Below are positions 26,318-35,151 of a stretch of DNA of 64,000 nucleotides, piece after piece (position 1 is the stretch's first letter; every line of letters begins with the position of its first letter). The notes under the pieces are model-generated. The model did not search any database, was not told the DNA's origin, and worked only from the letters and a program-made list of their open reading frames with translations. Source of the stretch: CBFHND01 sp965657085 (lineage in GTDB: Bacteria; Pseudomonadota; Alphaproteobacteria; Rhodobacterales; Rhodobacteraceae); NCBI GenBank assembly GCA_965657085.1, contig CBFHND010000016.1, forward strand, positions 8,393 through 72,392, written 5' to 3'. Both the position numbers and the translations under genes were made by a program.

Positions 26318-27016
26318 TTACACCGTCTCCAGACGTGTGATGACGTTTTTCATCATCTGCTTGGCGTAGGCCGCGTTGCCATGTGGGCCGCGTGCTTCGG
26401 GGTCCAAAAGCAGGTCTGGATCGGTCATGATCTCCTGACCCGGCAGGCGCGCCAGCGTTTCGACCCCGGTTTCGGCTTCGATCTCGGCAACGCGCAAGGC
26501 CTCGGCCGCACAAAACCGGTCCCATCCTTGCTGGGTGAAGTCCCTGGGCAGGGCGCAGGGCCTGATCCATGGCTCGCAGATGATCCTCCCCTTGAATCCG
26601 GCGGCGCGCAGGGCCAGCAGACTGCCGCGCACTTCAACCAACCCGGGGCTGTAAAGCATCAGGCTCCGCAGCAATGGCTCAGACACGAAAGACGTCGACA
26701 GGGCGTAGGCGGTATGTTCCCGGAGCAACTTTCCCGGTGGGCGCGAGCCGAGCGCCGAATAGATGATCACATCATAGTCGCAGGCATGGGCCGCACCATC
26801 GCGTCCACCGACCAATTGCGTAGCTTCGGAATGCTCGTGTTCGGTATAGGCGTCGGGCACCGAAATCCGCGTGGTTTCAGGATCGATCACAAACGTGTTG
26901 TTTGCAGGTGACACGAACCAGTCGCACGCGTGATCGGGTAGTGCCGCCAGATCATCCTTGGCCTGATAGAGCATCCCGGCGAGGCTGTTGCCCAGAAACA
27001 GAACCCGGCAGGTCAT
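26318..27016 (-). CDS. Unknown protein, WcbI/SGNH-like
   Basis: A 232-aa soluble protein. It begins with VLFLGNSLAG, in which Ser11 sits where SGNH hydrolases and the capsule enzyme WcbI have their first motif, and ends with a conserved-looking Asp205...His212 (GPHGNAAYA). These would fit a serine esterase or acyltransferase, but the blocks between are not clear, so this is a tentative fold guess. Its ATG overlaps the stop of the GSCFA gene by 4 bp. The coupling to another SGNH-clan protein supports a shared role in modifying a glycan or other envelope polymer. Confidence 0.6.
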   Translation of the reverse strand: MTCRVLFLGNSLAGMLYQAKDDLAALPDHACDWFVSPANNTFVIDPETTRISVPDAYTEHEHSEATQLVGGRDGAAHACDYDVIIYSALGSRPPGKLLREHTAYALSTSFVSEPLLRSLMLYSPGLVEVRGSLLALRAAGFKGRIICEPWIRPCALPRDFTQQGWDRFCAAEALRVAEIEAETGVETLARLPGQEIMTDPDLLLDPEARGPHGNAAYAKQMMKNVITRLETV

Positions 27017-28059
27017 TTGTTGAAGACCTCAAGCACCGCTTCTTCGCATTGCACGTCGTCTTCGGATACATCGTCCGGGGCCGGGCCGGTGTCGGCCAGT
27101 ACGGGGTGCTGATCGAAGAACAGTTTCATCGCGGCATCCACGCCCTGCGGCCGGATGGTGCGCAGGTTGCTGTCGTAGAACCCCGAGCGCGCGGCCTGGT
27201 TGATGACGATTTCATACGACGGCAGGTAGTCGACATAGGCGTTCGTATCGGCCAGATGCCCGGCCACGGTACGCAAGAGAGATTTTGTATAGGTGTTGGC
27301 GGCCAGGATGTGATTGCCTGTCGCCGTGGCCGTCATCGCCACGGGCGATACCGTCAGTACGTAGCGCAGTTTGCGCCCGCCACGCAGCTTTTTCACCGTG
27401 CGGTGAAAGGTCTTGAACGCGTTCAGGTTGTCAGGGAACGTGGTGTTCCAAAGGCGATACGTGTCGGGTGTATCCGGCGTGCCGAACACACCCGGCGCGC
27501 TGGGATAGACCAGCCCCGTCGCGTCATTGCGCCAGGTTTCGGTAAGGCCCAGCGTATAGACCAGCACATGCATGTCCTGAAACACCTGCCGCACCTTTTC
27601 CAGATGCGCGGCCCGGCTTTCGCGCAAGTCGGCGATGCTGGGCAGGCCTTGGGGCTCAACCGCGGGGCGCATGGCATCGATGTACCCGCCGTCCGGGTGG
27701 TGCCACGCCAGATCGGCATCAGTGGGGGTGATTTCACCGGTTGCCTCGCGCAGCAATTGCAGCAGCTGCACCAAGGTGTAGATGTTGCCGTAGCGGGCCG
27801 AGAACATGCCATAGCCAAAGCTTTGCGCCACATCCGTGGGCAGGCGCCCCGGCGCGGGTTCTGCGTCGATCACCCGGTATCCCGACCGTTTCAGAAACTG
27901 CGACACCCGCTGGGCAAAGCAGCTGCCAGCGGCGGCGATGCGCGCCTTGGGACCGATTTCGAACTTCTTCGCATAGAGGTTGCTGATGTCAAAGGGGTCT
28001 TCTTCGGCGACGCCGCTGCGCCAAAAGGCCGTTGGCGGCAGGTCTGAATACGGATTCAT
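27013..28059 (-). CDS. GSCFA domain-containing protein
   Basis: A 348-aa protein with the family-naming motif at residues 45-49 (AAGSCFAQ), a YTLGLTETW segment in the middle, and a long alpha/beta body. GSCFA proteins belong to the SGNH hydrolase clan; most are thought to act on sugar or acyl groups of surface glycans, though few are characterised. The start at 28059 has AGGGG 9 bases upstream; ATGs further out have poorer spacing. It is followed with overlap by the WcbI/SGNH-like gene. Confidence 0.85.
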   Translation of the reverse strand: MNPYSDLPPTAFWRSGVAEEDPFDISNLYAKKFEIGPKARIAAAGSCFAQRVSQFLKRSGYRVIDAEPAPGRLPTDVAQSFGYGMFSARYGNIYTLVQLLQLLREATGEITPTDADLAWHHPDGGYIDAMRPAVEPQGLPSIADLRESRAAHLEKVRQVFQDMHVLVYTLGLTETWRNDATGLVYPSAPGVFGTPDTPDTYRLWNTTFPDNLNAFKTFHRTVKKLRGGRKLRYVLTVSPVAMTATATGNHILAANTYTKSLLRTVAGHLADTNAYVDYLPSYEIVINQAARSGFYDSNLRTIRPQGVDAAMKLFFDQHPVLADTGPAPDDVSEDDVQCEEAVLEVFNK

Positions 28060-28123
28060 GGGCATCGTCCCCTTGCGCTGTTCCGGCCATCGCAGGATGG
28101 CCAAAAACAGACCCATTGTGAAG

Positions 28124-28145
28124 CCGCACGGACCATGCCGTGCGG
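28124..28145 (-). terminator. Hairpin behind ssb
   Basis: CCGCACGG and CCGTGCGG form a perfect 8-bp stem around a 6-base loop, 8 bases after the ssb stop on the minus strand. No T-run follows, so it may be a terminator or a stabilising 3' hairpin. Confidence 0.5.
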
Positions 28146-28153
28146 TTCAGCGA

Positions 28154-28669
28154 TCAGAACGGGATTTCGTCGTCCAGATCGCGGCTTGGCGCAGGGGCGC
28201 CGCCACCGCCGCCGCCGCCGGAGCGGTCGTCATATCCGCCACCGCCACCGCGGTCGTCATAGCCCATCTGGCCGCCGCCACCGCCGCCGCCAAAGTTGCC
28301 ACCGCCGCCGCCTTCGCTGCGGCCATCCAGCATCGTCAGTTCCGACCGGTACGGGCGCAGCACCACTTCGGTGCTATAACGGTCCTGACCCGACTGGTCC
28401 TGCCATTTGCGGGTCTCAAGCTGGCCTTCGATATAGACCTTGGAGCCTTTACGCAGATATTGCTCTGCCACACGCGCCAGAGGTTCCGAAAAGATCGCCA
28501 CGGAATGCCACTCTGTGCGCTCTTTGCGTTCACCGCTGTTGCGGTCTTTCCAGGTCTCGGAGGTGGCGATGCGCAGGTTGCACACCTTGCCGCCGTTCTG
28601 GAAGGTGCGCACCTCGGGGTCGCGGCCCAGGTTGCCGATAAGGATCACTTTATTCACTGAGCCAGCCAT
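28154..28669 (-). CDS. ssb: Single-stranded DNA-binding protein
   Basis: A 171-aa SSB: an OB fold at about 1-112, a glycine-rich linker (runs of five to eight Gly with DD/DR pairs) and the acidic tip ending DDEIPF that recruits repair and replication partners. GAGGGG lies ahead of the ATG. It forms a tetramer coating ssDNA at forks. Divergent from the lytic transglycosylase gene. Confidence 0.97.
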   Translation of the reverse strand: MAGSVNKVILIGNLGRDPEVRTFQNGGKVCNLRIATSETWKDRNSGERKERTEWHSVAIFSEPLARVAEQYLRKGSKVYIEGQLETRKWQDQSGQDRYSTEVVLRPYRSELTMLDGRSEGGGGGNFGGGGGGGQMGYDDRGGGGGYDDRSGGGGGGGAPAPSRDLDDEIPF

Positions 28670-28847
28670 CTTGTCCCCTCGCTTGCATCATGTCCGCCGG
28701 ATCGATTCCCCGGCGGGTCCGGTCAACCTACAGAGTGGCCCGAACATGGTAAACACATCCTTACCCTTGAGGGGTGGATTGGCACGGGAAAATCCGTATA
28801 GTGCGCCCCAACGGCCGGACAGGCCGAAGGTCTTGGGGGCGAGGCGT

Positions 28848-29432
28848 ATGCGTTTGATCGTGGTGGCACTGGTTGCGGGTGCATTTGGGTTCGAGGCCGC
28901 CGCAGCGGATCTTTTTTCATCAAGAAACCGTTCCAATCTCTTCAAATCCCAGACGAAAATCCTCGATAGCCGGGCGTCCAAACAGTATTCCAGTTCCGTT
29001 CGCTTGCAGCCGCCCAAGGTCAACACGCCGACCAAGTGGGACACGGGCAAGAAGTTCAGGGGAAAGTACAAGGGGATCTACCTTGGCATGGCGCGCGACG
29101 CGGCGCGGCGCAACGGTGTGCCCGAGGACCTTTTCCTGCGCCTGATCCAGCAGGAATCAGGCTGGAACCCGAATGCCAAGTCGCACAAGGGCGCCTACGG
29201 GCTGGCGCAGTTGATGCCGGGCACGGCCCGGGTTCTGCGCGTGAACCCGCGCGATCCATATGAAAACCTCGATGGCGGGGCGCGCTATCTCAAGCAGCAA
29301 TACAGCGAATTCGGCAGTTGGCGTCTGGCGCTGGCCGCCTACAACGCCGGTCCGGGGGCGGTGAAACGCTACAAAGGCGTGCCGCCCTACAAAGAGACCC
29401 GCAACTACGTCAAAGTCATCTGGGGCAGCTGA
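28848..29432 (+). CDS. Lytic transglycosylase (SLT domain)
   Basis: A 194-aa periplasmic enzyme. A signal peptide (about 1-20) precedes a basic linker and a C-terminal SLT domain with catalytic Glu103 in QQESGWNPNA, GLAQLMP (118-124) and AAYNAGPGAV. It would cleave the MurNAc-GlcNAc bond of peptidoglycan with 1,6-anhydro product. It is followed after only 6 bp by a glycosyltransferase and then a sugar dehydratase, so the three are probably one operon. Confidence 0.92.
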   Translation: MRLIVVALVAGAFGFEAAAADLFSSRNRSNLFKSQTKILDSRASKQYSSSVRLQPPKVNTPTKWDTGKKFRGKYKGIYLGMARDAARRNGVPEDLFLRLIQQESGWNPNAKSHKGAYGLAQLMPGTARVLRVNPRDPYENLDGGARYLKQQYSEFGSWRLALAAYNAGPGAVKRYKGVPPYKETRNYVKVIWGS

Positions 29433-29438
29433 ACGCTC

Positions 29439-30455
29439 TTGAACGACACGGCACACGTAGACGACGTTAAACCCAACGTGACAATCGTGGTGGCGACCTA
29501 TAACCGTGCGGCCGTTCTGATCCGGGCGCTGCGCTGTGTCATCGCGCAGACCTACACGCGCTGGACCGTTCTCGTGATCGCGGATTCCTGTGACGACGAC
29601 ACCGAAGCCCGCGTTGCAGCGCTTGGTGATGCGCGCATCCGCTGCGTGAACCTGCCGGAGCGGTTTGGCGAACAGGCGGGGCCGAATTCGGTCGGCATGG
29701 CGCTGGCCGATACACACTACGTCGCCTTTCTGAACCATGACGATTATTGGCTGCCGGATCATCTGGCGACGGCTGTGGCATGTCTTGAGGTGTCCGGGGC
29801 CGATATTTGCTGGACGCGGGCGGCGTTCTTCAACAATCGGGGCGCTTGGGACGACCGGGTGGCTTTCGACGCGGTGTCACCCAATGGGCGTGCCCTGTCG
29901 GACATCTATCACCGGAAATTCGTGGTGGCCGAACCGCTGAGTTCCTGGGTCGTGCGCACCGATGCGCTGCACCGGCTGGGGCCAATGGCTCTGGCCAGTG
30001 AAACGTCGATGATGCCGATTGTCGAATACACGATGCGCGCGCACCGGATGGGCCTTGTCCTTGAGGCCTGCGAAGCGGTGACGGTTCTGAAAGACCGCGT
30101 GTGGCATCCGCCGCCGGCCTACAGCGCGACGGCGGATTATGCCGAAGCCTGGGTGCAGGCCATCGAGGCGGGGCAGGTGGATGTCATTCGCCAACAGATC
30201 GACACCGATCTTTGGTTGATGCAGCAGTTGAACGGGCCCGAAGATCTGGCCGCGCCTTTCGTGCACGACGGCCCCACGCCGCGCGGCACATTGGACGCCG
30301 CGGCCGGTTTGAACCTGACCGAGATGCAGCGCCACGCACGCGGACACGCGGCGCCCATGCTGAGCAAGTTGCTGGGCCTTCGCACGGGCCAGACCATGAC
30401 CAGACAACCGCGATTGGACGCCATGATCGTCTATGCCCGGCAGGCCCTGAAATGA
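29439..30455 (+). CDS. Family 2 glycosyltransferase
   Basis: A 338-aa GT-A fold enzyme: VTIVVATYNRAAVLIRAL (14-31) is the nucleotide-sugar binding start and Asp101-Asp102 in NHDDYWLPDH is the metal-binding site. No membrane segment is seen. The start is uncertain: a TTG at 29439 is used because it lies 6 bp after the previous stop with a GGGG-type site upstream. It ends in an ATGA overlap with the NDP-hexose 2,3-dehydratase gene, so the transferred sugar may be a deoxysugar made with that enzyme (inference). Confidence 0.85.
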   Translation: MNDTAHVDDVKPNVTIVVATYNRAAVLIRALRCVIAQTYTRWTVLVIADSCDDDTEARVAALGDARIRCVNLPERFGEQAGPNSVGMALADTHYVAFLNHDDYWLPDHLATAVACLEVSGADICWTRAAFFNNRGAWDDRVAFDAVSPNGRALSDIYHRKFVVAEPLSSWVVRTDALHRLGPMALASETSMMPIVEYTMRAHRMGLVLEACEAVTVLKDRVWHPPPAYSATADYAEAWVQAIEAGQVDVIRQQIDTDLWLMQQLNGPEDLAAPFVHDGPTPRGTLDAAAGLNLTEMQRHARGHAAPMLSKLLGLRTGQTMTRQPRLDAMIVYARQALK

Positions 30456-31780
30456 CCGTTTTGCGCGGGGCCGTCGACCTTACCTGCCACCTCGCGCAGG
30501 TCCGCGCGCGGAGCAATCTGCGCCAAACGCCTGTGCCTTTTGATCGCTGCGAGGGATGGGTGTTGCGCGACGGCAGGCTGGTGCATGAGAGCGGGCATTT
30601 CTTTTCAATCGTTGGCATGCGCGGGCTGGACATGGCAGGCGACGGCACAGCCACTGACGCCCCGATGATCGACCAACCCGAGGTCGGTTGGCTGGGTTTT
30701 GTGGTGCGTATGACCGATGCGGGTGTGGAATGGTTGATGCAGGCCAAGACGGAACCGGGCAACCTGAACGACACACATCTTGCCCCGACGCTGCAAGCCA
30801 CGCGCAGCAACTATGAGCGCGTGCACGGCGGTGCGCCTTCGGCCTTTCTGGAGTCTTTTCAAGACAGACCGATATTCGTTTCCGACAGCGCGCAGTCCGA
30901 ACAAGGCAGCCGGTTTCTTTGGAAGTTCAACCGCAATTCCGTGATCGCACTTGGGGCTGATACGCCTCTTACTCTGCCGCAGTCGGGCCAATGGGCGTGG
31001 TCCACCAGTGCGGGGTTGCGCGCCGCCCTCAGCCTTGATCTGACGGTGAACACCGACGCGCGCTCTGTGATCGCTTGCGCCCCCTGGGCGCTGTTGTCGG
31101 ATGGCAAGCCGCTCTTTTCCGCTGAAAGCCTTGCGCGGTCCTATGCCCGGCCCTGCCCAGACATCGAGTTCGACAGGGTGGTGAGCCGCCTTGCCCCGCA
31201 GCTGCCCGACCGCACCACGCGCTGGCACACGGTGCCCTTGGAGGCCCTGACGCACCACCGGATGACGCCCGATGCCTTGCTGGACGCGCAAGGTGACGAA
31301 ATCGTCAGTAGCCGGTCAATCACGGTGGAGGGGCGTGAAGTTGCGGCATGGTGCCAGCCCTTCATGTTGTCGCCGCAGCAGTCGGTTCATGACCTTTATG
31401 CACGCAACACGCGCGTCGGCGCGCAGGTCTTTGTGCGCCTCTTGCAAGAACCGGGGTTCGGGCCACGCCGGGAATACGGGCCGTCGCGGCATAGCCTTTA
31501 TGCGACACCGTCCGACATGTTGCCATGGAAGACAGGCGCGGTGCTGGCGCAGATCGATCAGAGCGACGAAGGGGGCCGTTTCATGCAGGCGCGTGCGCGC
31601 TACCGGATTGTGGAGATTACAGATGCCCCCGAGCGCCGCCGCTGGCCTTTTGGCGAATGGGTCACTCTTGCGACCCTTGAGCGGTTGGCGGCGCGTCCCG
31701 GAACCACGACCAATGAGTTGCGCACGCTGGTGTCGCTGATCCTTGGGGCCGATTGCGATGCGGCCTGCGCGGCCTTGTGA
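30452..31780 (+). CDS. NDP-hexose 2,3-dehydratase family protein
   Basis: A 442-aa member of the hexose 2,3-dehydratase family (EvaA/TylX3 type), which removes water across C2-C3 of an NDP-4-keto-6-deoxyhexose, the first step to 2-deoxysugars. The first repeat has the full signature at residues 96-127 (LMQAKTEPGN, LAPTLQATRSNYERVHGG). The second repeat, which normally repeats the QAKxEPGN motif, is degraded (LLQEPGFGPRREYGPSRHS). Length equals that of known two-repeat enzymes. It is coupled to a glycosyltransferase, but no rmlA/rmlB-type genes are in the window. Outside actinomycetes this family is uncommon. Confidence 0.85.
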   Translation: MTVLRGAVDLTCHLAQVRARSNLRQTPVPFDRCEGWVLRDGRLVHESGHFFSIVGMRGLDMAGDGTATDAPMIDQPEVGWLGFVVRMTDAGVEWLMQAKTEPGNLNDTHLAPTLQATRSNYERVHGGAPSAFLESFQDRPIFVSDSAQSEQGSRFLWKFNRNSVIALGADTPLTLPQSGQWAWSTSAGLRAALSLDLTVNTDARSVIACAPWALLSDGKPLFSAESLARSYARPCPDIEFDRVVSRLAPQLPDRTTRWHTVPLEALTHHRMTPDALLDAQGDEIVSSRSITVEGREVAAWCQPFMLSPQQSVHDLYARNTRVGAQVFVRLLQEPGFGPRREYGPSRHSLYATPSDMLPWKTGAVLAQIDQSDEGGRFMQARARYRIVEITDAPERRRWPFGEWVTLATLERLAARPGTTTNELRTLVSLILGADCDAACAAL

Positions 31781-31794
31781 AAGGCCCACGTATG

Positions 31795-32672
31795 TTATTG
31801 CTGGTTTCCCAGCGCCTGATGCAAAGACACCACGCCAGAACGGATATAGTCCTTGCGCCGTGCCACCGGGGCGACCCGCCCGATGAAACAGTGTTCCGCC
31901 TTGTCCCGGAAATGCACGCGCGCCTCGTACTTCAGCGCAGGGAACAGAACGCTTTGATGGAAGTCCGCAGGCATTGCCATCAGGCCGAAGCGGGCGCGCT
32001 GAATCGTGATTTGCGCGCCTTTTTCGGCGGCGATCAGCAGGTCGGGATCGCGCAGCAATCCGGCCTCCAGCCCTTCCTCGGTGCCGCCGATCTTGACCCT
32101 GTCCAGGGCCTCGGGCGTGCGCCAGACGTTCACGGCACCGGTTGCGACCAGCTTGCCCTCGATGGGGATCACGTCGACCAGCGTCTTGCCGCCCGCACCG
32201 ATCACCGGCAGCCCTTCCAGCGAATAGCCGAAGGTGACTGTGGCTTATCCCGCGCCTTCGCGCAGCAGCTTGCCTTCTTCGTTGGCCTGCGCCACCTGCA
32301 TCAGCTTCACCTGCGGCTTGTCCGCGTGCTTCATGTCGAAGCCGCCCACCTCGATCAGCTCTGATGCAAGGCCCAGACCTCCAGATCGCCCACACCAAAG
32401 TCCACGTCATCACTTGTCGTGACGGACCCGTCCCAGACGGAAAAGCCGTTCGGCCACCCGTGCGAGGACATCATCAGACAGTCCACCTTTGCGGTTTTCT
32501 CGTTGTAGTTCGGGGTGACAACGCAGTTCTTTTCCAGAACTGCGCTGTCGCCATGATCCTGCGTCCAGTCAAAGCCGGAGAGAATGTCAAAGGTGGATGC
32601 AAAGCTTTGCGCTTCGATGCGACGGCCATCCAGACCGTCCTTGATCCACCAGGATCCCATGCGTCGTGCCAT
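31795..32672 (-). pseudogene. Decayed gene of unknown family
   Basis: A good start (ATG at 32672, AAGGA 7 bases upstream) opens a 105-codon frame that stops at 32355. Just before that stop, a -1 shift near 32380 allows reading to go on (LGLASELIEVGGFDMKHAD...), then an in-frame TAA interrupts at about 32247-32249, after which the same frame runs to 31795 (GYSLEGLPVIGAGGKTLVD...ALGNQQ). Together this would give about 290 residues. The two lesions suggest a broken gene; alternatively it is two or three short genes, or contains a sequencing error. I do not recognise the protein. Confidence 0.55.
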
Positions 32673-32920
32673 GATAGTTCCTTTCAAAAGTGATTGATTA
32701 AAAATGTTCAAAATGAACGGCTCTGAAGATATCAAAAACTGCCTATGAGGGTAATTCTGGACTTCATACCTGACGCGAAACCGCACCGAAGACGGTGAGA
32801 AACGCATCGGTTTGCACCCGCCGTGGGCTGAAATTTTCTGTTGTGTTCTGGTGCGTTAACTCAGGTGTATTACGGGTGCGTTGGCACCGCCTTGGCCTGC
32901 GACAGGGCGGTCGTTGACAC
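32673..32920. other. Intergenic region without a recognised gene
   Basis: Between the decayed gene and the ABC-operon terminator. AT-richer near 32690-32760. It should carry the promoter of the gene starting at 32672; nothing else is recognised. Confidence 0.4.
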
Positions 32921-32955
32921 AAAAAAGGCCGCGCGGGATTGCGCCCGCGCGGCCT
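32921..32955 (-). terminator. Rho-independent terminator of the ABC transporter operon
   Basis: On the minus strand a perfect 12-bp stem (AGGCCGCGCGGG with its complement) around a 6-base loop is followed by a run of six T. It lies 17 bases after the stop of the ATPase gene. Confidence 0.9.
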
Positions 32956-32972
32956 AAATTGGTTGTGTCGGA

Positions 32973-35057
32973 TTACTCCGCTGCGATCTTGATCACCGGC
33001 TCCATCTCGGCCAGTTTCTCGTCGCTCAGGTGGCATTTGACCTGATGGCCCTCGGCCAGCACGCGCACCGGTGGCACCTCCTTCTCACACAGGCCCCCCG
33101 GCACTTCCGACTTCCACCGGCAGCGCGTCTGGAACGGGCAACCGGGTGGCGGGTTCATCGCGGACGGAATGTCGCCTTCGAGCACGATGTGTTTCTTTTC
33201 GACCGATGTGTCGGCGATGGGCACGGCGGACAACAGCGCCTCGGTGTAGGGGTGATAGGGTGGGGAAAAGACCTGATCGGTGGTGCCAAGTTCGACCACA
33301 TGGCCGAGGTACATCACCATGACCCGGTCGCTGAGATAACGCACGATGCTGAGGTCGTGAGAGATGAACAACAGCGTCGTCTTGTGCTCACGCTGGATTT
33401 CCATCAGCAGGTCCGTCACCGCCGCCTGCACCGACACATCCAGCGCCGACACGGGCTCGTCCGCCACCACGATCTTGGCGTCCCCGGCAAAGGCGCGGGC
33501 GATGCCCACGCGCTGTTTCTGACCACCCGACAGCTGTCGCGGCATCCGGTTGGCGAATTCGCGTGGCAATTTTACGAGATCCAGCAGCTCCAGCATCCGC
33601 TGCCAGCGCTCGGCCTCGTTCTTGCCCACCTTGAAGATTTCCAGCGCACGCACGATCTGGCGGCCCACGGTCATCGACGGGTTCAGCGTGTCAAAGGGGT
33701 TCTGGAACACCATCTGCACATCGGCCACCGTCTGGGTGTCGCGCTCCTCGATGGGAATGCTTTCGATGTTCTTGTTGCCCAGCGTGATGGTGCCTTCGGT
33801 CGCGGTTTCCAATCCCATCAGCACCTTGGCGAAGGTGGATTTCCCGCAACCGGATTCCCCCACGATGGCCAGTGTTTCGGATTCGCGCGCTTCAAAGCTG
33901 AGGGTTTCGTTGGCCTTTACCACCTTCTTTTCACCGCCTGAGAAGAGGGCAGAGGCGGCCACCTCGTAGTATTTCTTGAGGTTGTCCATCTTCAGAACAA
34001 CATCGCCCACAGCGCCCTTGGTCTTGGTCTCGGCCAGCTCCAGCGGCGCGTTCCAGTCGATTTCCTTGAACTTCACACAGCGGGAATGGTGCCGGTCATT
34101 GCCCGGAACGCTTTCCATCGGGATCGATCCCTTGTCGCAACGCCCGGCTTCGAAATAGTCGCAGCGCGGGCCAAAGTTGCAGCCGGGTGGGCGTTCGTGC
34201 GGCAGGGGGAAGTTGCCGCGGATCGCCACCAGTGGGCGCGCGTTCTTGTCGGCACCGGGCAGGGGGATCGAGCGGAACAGCGCTTGCGTATAGGGGTGCT
34301 GCATCTCGTCAAAAACTTCTTCGATCGATCCGTCTTCGACCGCTTCACCGGAATACATCACGCACACGCGGTCACAGGTTTCCAGAACCAGACCAAGGTT
34401 GTGGCTGATGAACAGCATCGAGGTGCCGTATTTCTTGCCCAGGTCCTTGACCAGTTCGACCACCGCCGCTTCCACCGTCACATCAAGTGCGGTTGTCGGC
34501 TCATCAAGGATCAGCAGCGACGGTTCCGACATCAGCGCCATGGCGATGACGATCCGCTGCTGTTGCCCGCCCGACAACTGGTGCGGAAAGGAATTGAGGA
34601 TACGCTTGGGATCGGGCAGCTTCACATCGGTGACCACCTGCAACGCGCGGTCATAGGCGTCTTTCTCGTTCATGCCCGCATGGATCATCGGCACTTCCAT
34701 CAGCTGTTTGCCGATCTTCATCGCGGGGTTCAGCGATGCCATGGGTTCCTGGTAGATCATCGCGATTTCGGAGCCGCGAATATCGCGCAGCTCTTCATCG
34801 GTCATTTTCCCCAGATCGCGGCCCTTGAACTTGATCGACCCGCCCACCACGCGGCCGTTCTTGCCGAGGTCCTGCATGACCCCCAGCGCCACGGTGGACT
34901 TGCCGCACCCGGATTCGCCCACCAGCCCCACGGCTTCACCGGGTTCCACGTTGACCGAAAAATCCATCACCGCCGGAATTTCCCGCAGCCGGGTGAAAAA
35001 GGAAATCGAGAGTTTGTCGATTTCAAGGATGGGCCCGTCATAAGCCTCTTTTGTCAT
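32973..35057 (-). CDS. Dipeptide/oligopeptide ABC transporter, fused double ATPase
   Basis: A 694-aa protein made of two complete ABC ATPases in tandem (DppD-like then DppF-like). Each half has Walker A (GESGCGKST), the ABC signature (LSGGQQQRIVIA, LSGGQKQRVGIA), Walker B (LLILDEP, IVVADEP) and the C-terminal oligopeptide-transporter cysteine region. It would power import by the two permeases upstream. Fusion of both ATPases into one chain is known in this family. No substrate-binding protein is encoded next to it. Confidence 0.93.
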   Translation of the reverse strand: MTKEAYDGPILEIDKLSISFFTRLREIPAVMDFSVNVEPGEAVGLVGESGCGKSTVALGVMQDLGKNGRVVGGSIKFKGRDLGKMTDEELRDIRGSEIAMIYQEPMASLNPAMKIGKQLMEVPMIHAGMNEKDAYDRALQVVTDVKLPDPKRILNSFPHQLSGGQQQRIVIAMALMSEPSLLILDEPTTALDVTVEAAVVELVKDLGKKYGTSMLFISHNLGLVLETCDRVCVMYSGEAVEDGSIEEVFDEMQHPYTQALFRSIPLPGADKNARPLVAIRGNFPLPHERPPGCNFGPRCDYFEAGRCDKGSIPMESVPGNDRHHSRCVKFKEIDWNAPLELAETKTKGAVGDVVLKMDNLKKYYEVAASALFSGGEKKVVKANETLSFEARESETLAIVGESGCGKSTFAKVLMGLETATEGTITLGNKNIESIPIEERDTQTVADVQMVFQNPFDTLNPSMTVGRQIVRALEIFKVGKNEAERWQRMLELLDLVKLPREFANRMPRQLSGGQKQRVGIARAFAGDAKIVVADEPVSALDVSVQAAVTDLLMEIQREHKTTLLFISHDLSIVRYLSDRVMVMYLGHVVELGTTDQVFSPPYHPYTEALLSAVPIADTSVEKKHIVLEGDIPSAMNPPPGCPFQTRCRWKSEVPGGLCEKEVPPVRVLAEGHQVKCHLSDEKLAEMEPVIKIAAE

Positions 35058-35091
35058 TTGTCGTCTCCCTGTCGGCAGATGTGGTCTTGAT

Positions 35092-35113
35092 CTTCATCTT
35101 GCCAAATAAACTC
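35092..35113 (-). repeat. Dispersed 22-bp intergenic motif, copy 2
   Basis: Identical to 17104-17125 but on the other strand. It sits inside the ABC operon, 35 bp upstream of the ATPase start, beside the GC hairpin at 35121-35138. Confidence 0.75.
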
Positions 35114-35120
35114 CGGGGGT

Positions 35121-35138
35121 CCGGGGGCTGGCCCCCGG
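35121..35138 (-). terminator. GC hairpin between permease and ATPase genes
   Basis: CCGGGGGC and GCCCCCGG form an 8-bp palindrome with a 2-base centre in the 94-bp gap inside the operon. With no T-run it may attenuate or stabilise mRNA rather than fully terminate. Confidence 0.4.
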
Positions 35139-35151
35139 TCCGCCGTTTCAA

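Noticed and set aside
31316..32413. 365-codon minus-strand frame across the decayed gene and the end of the dehydratase gene
   Set aside because: It reads Arg/Gly/Ala-rich nonsense and overlaps a recognisable gene end; the other frame holds protein-like sequence.
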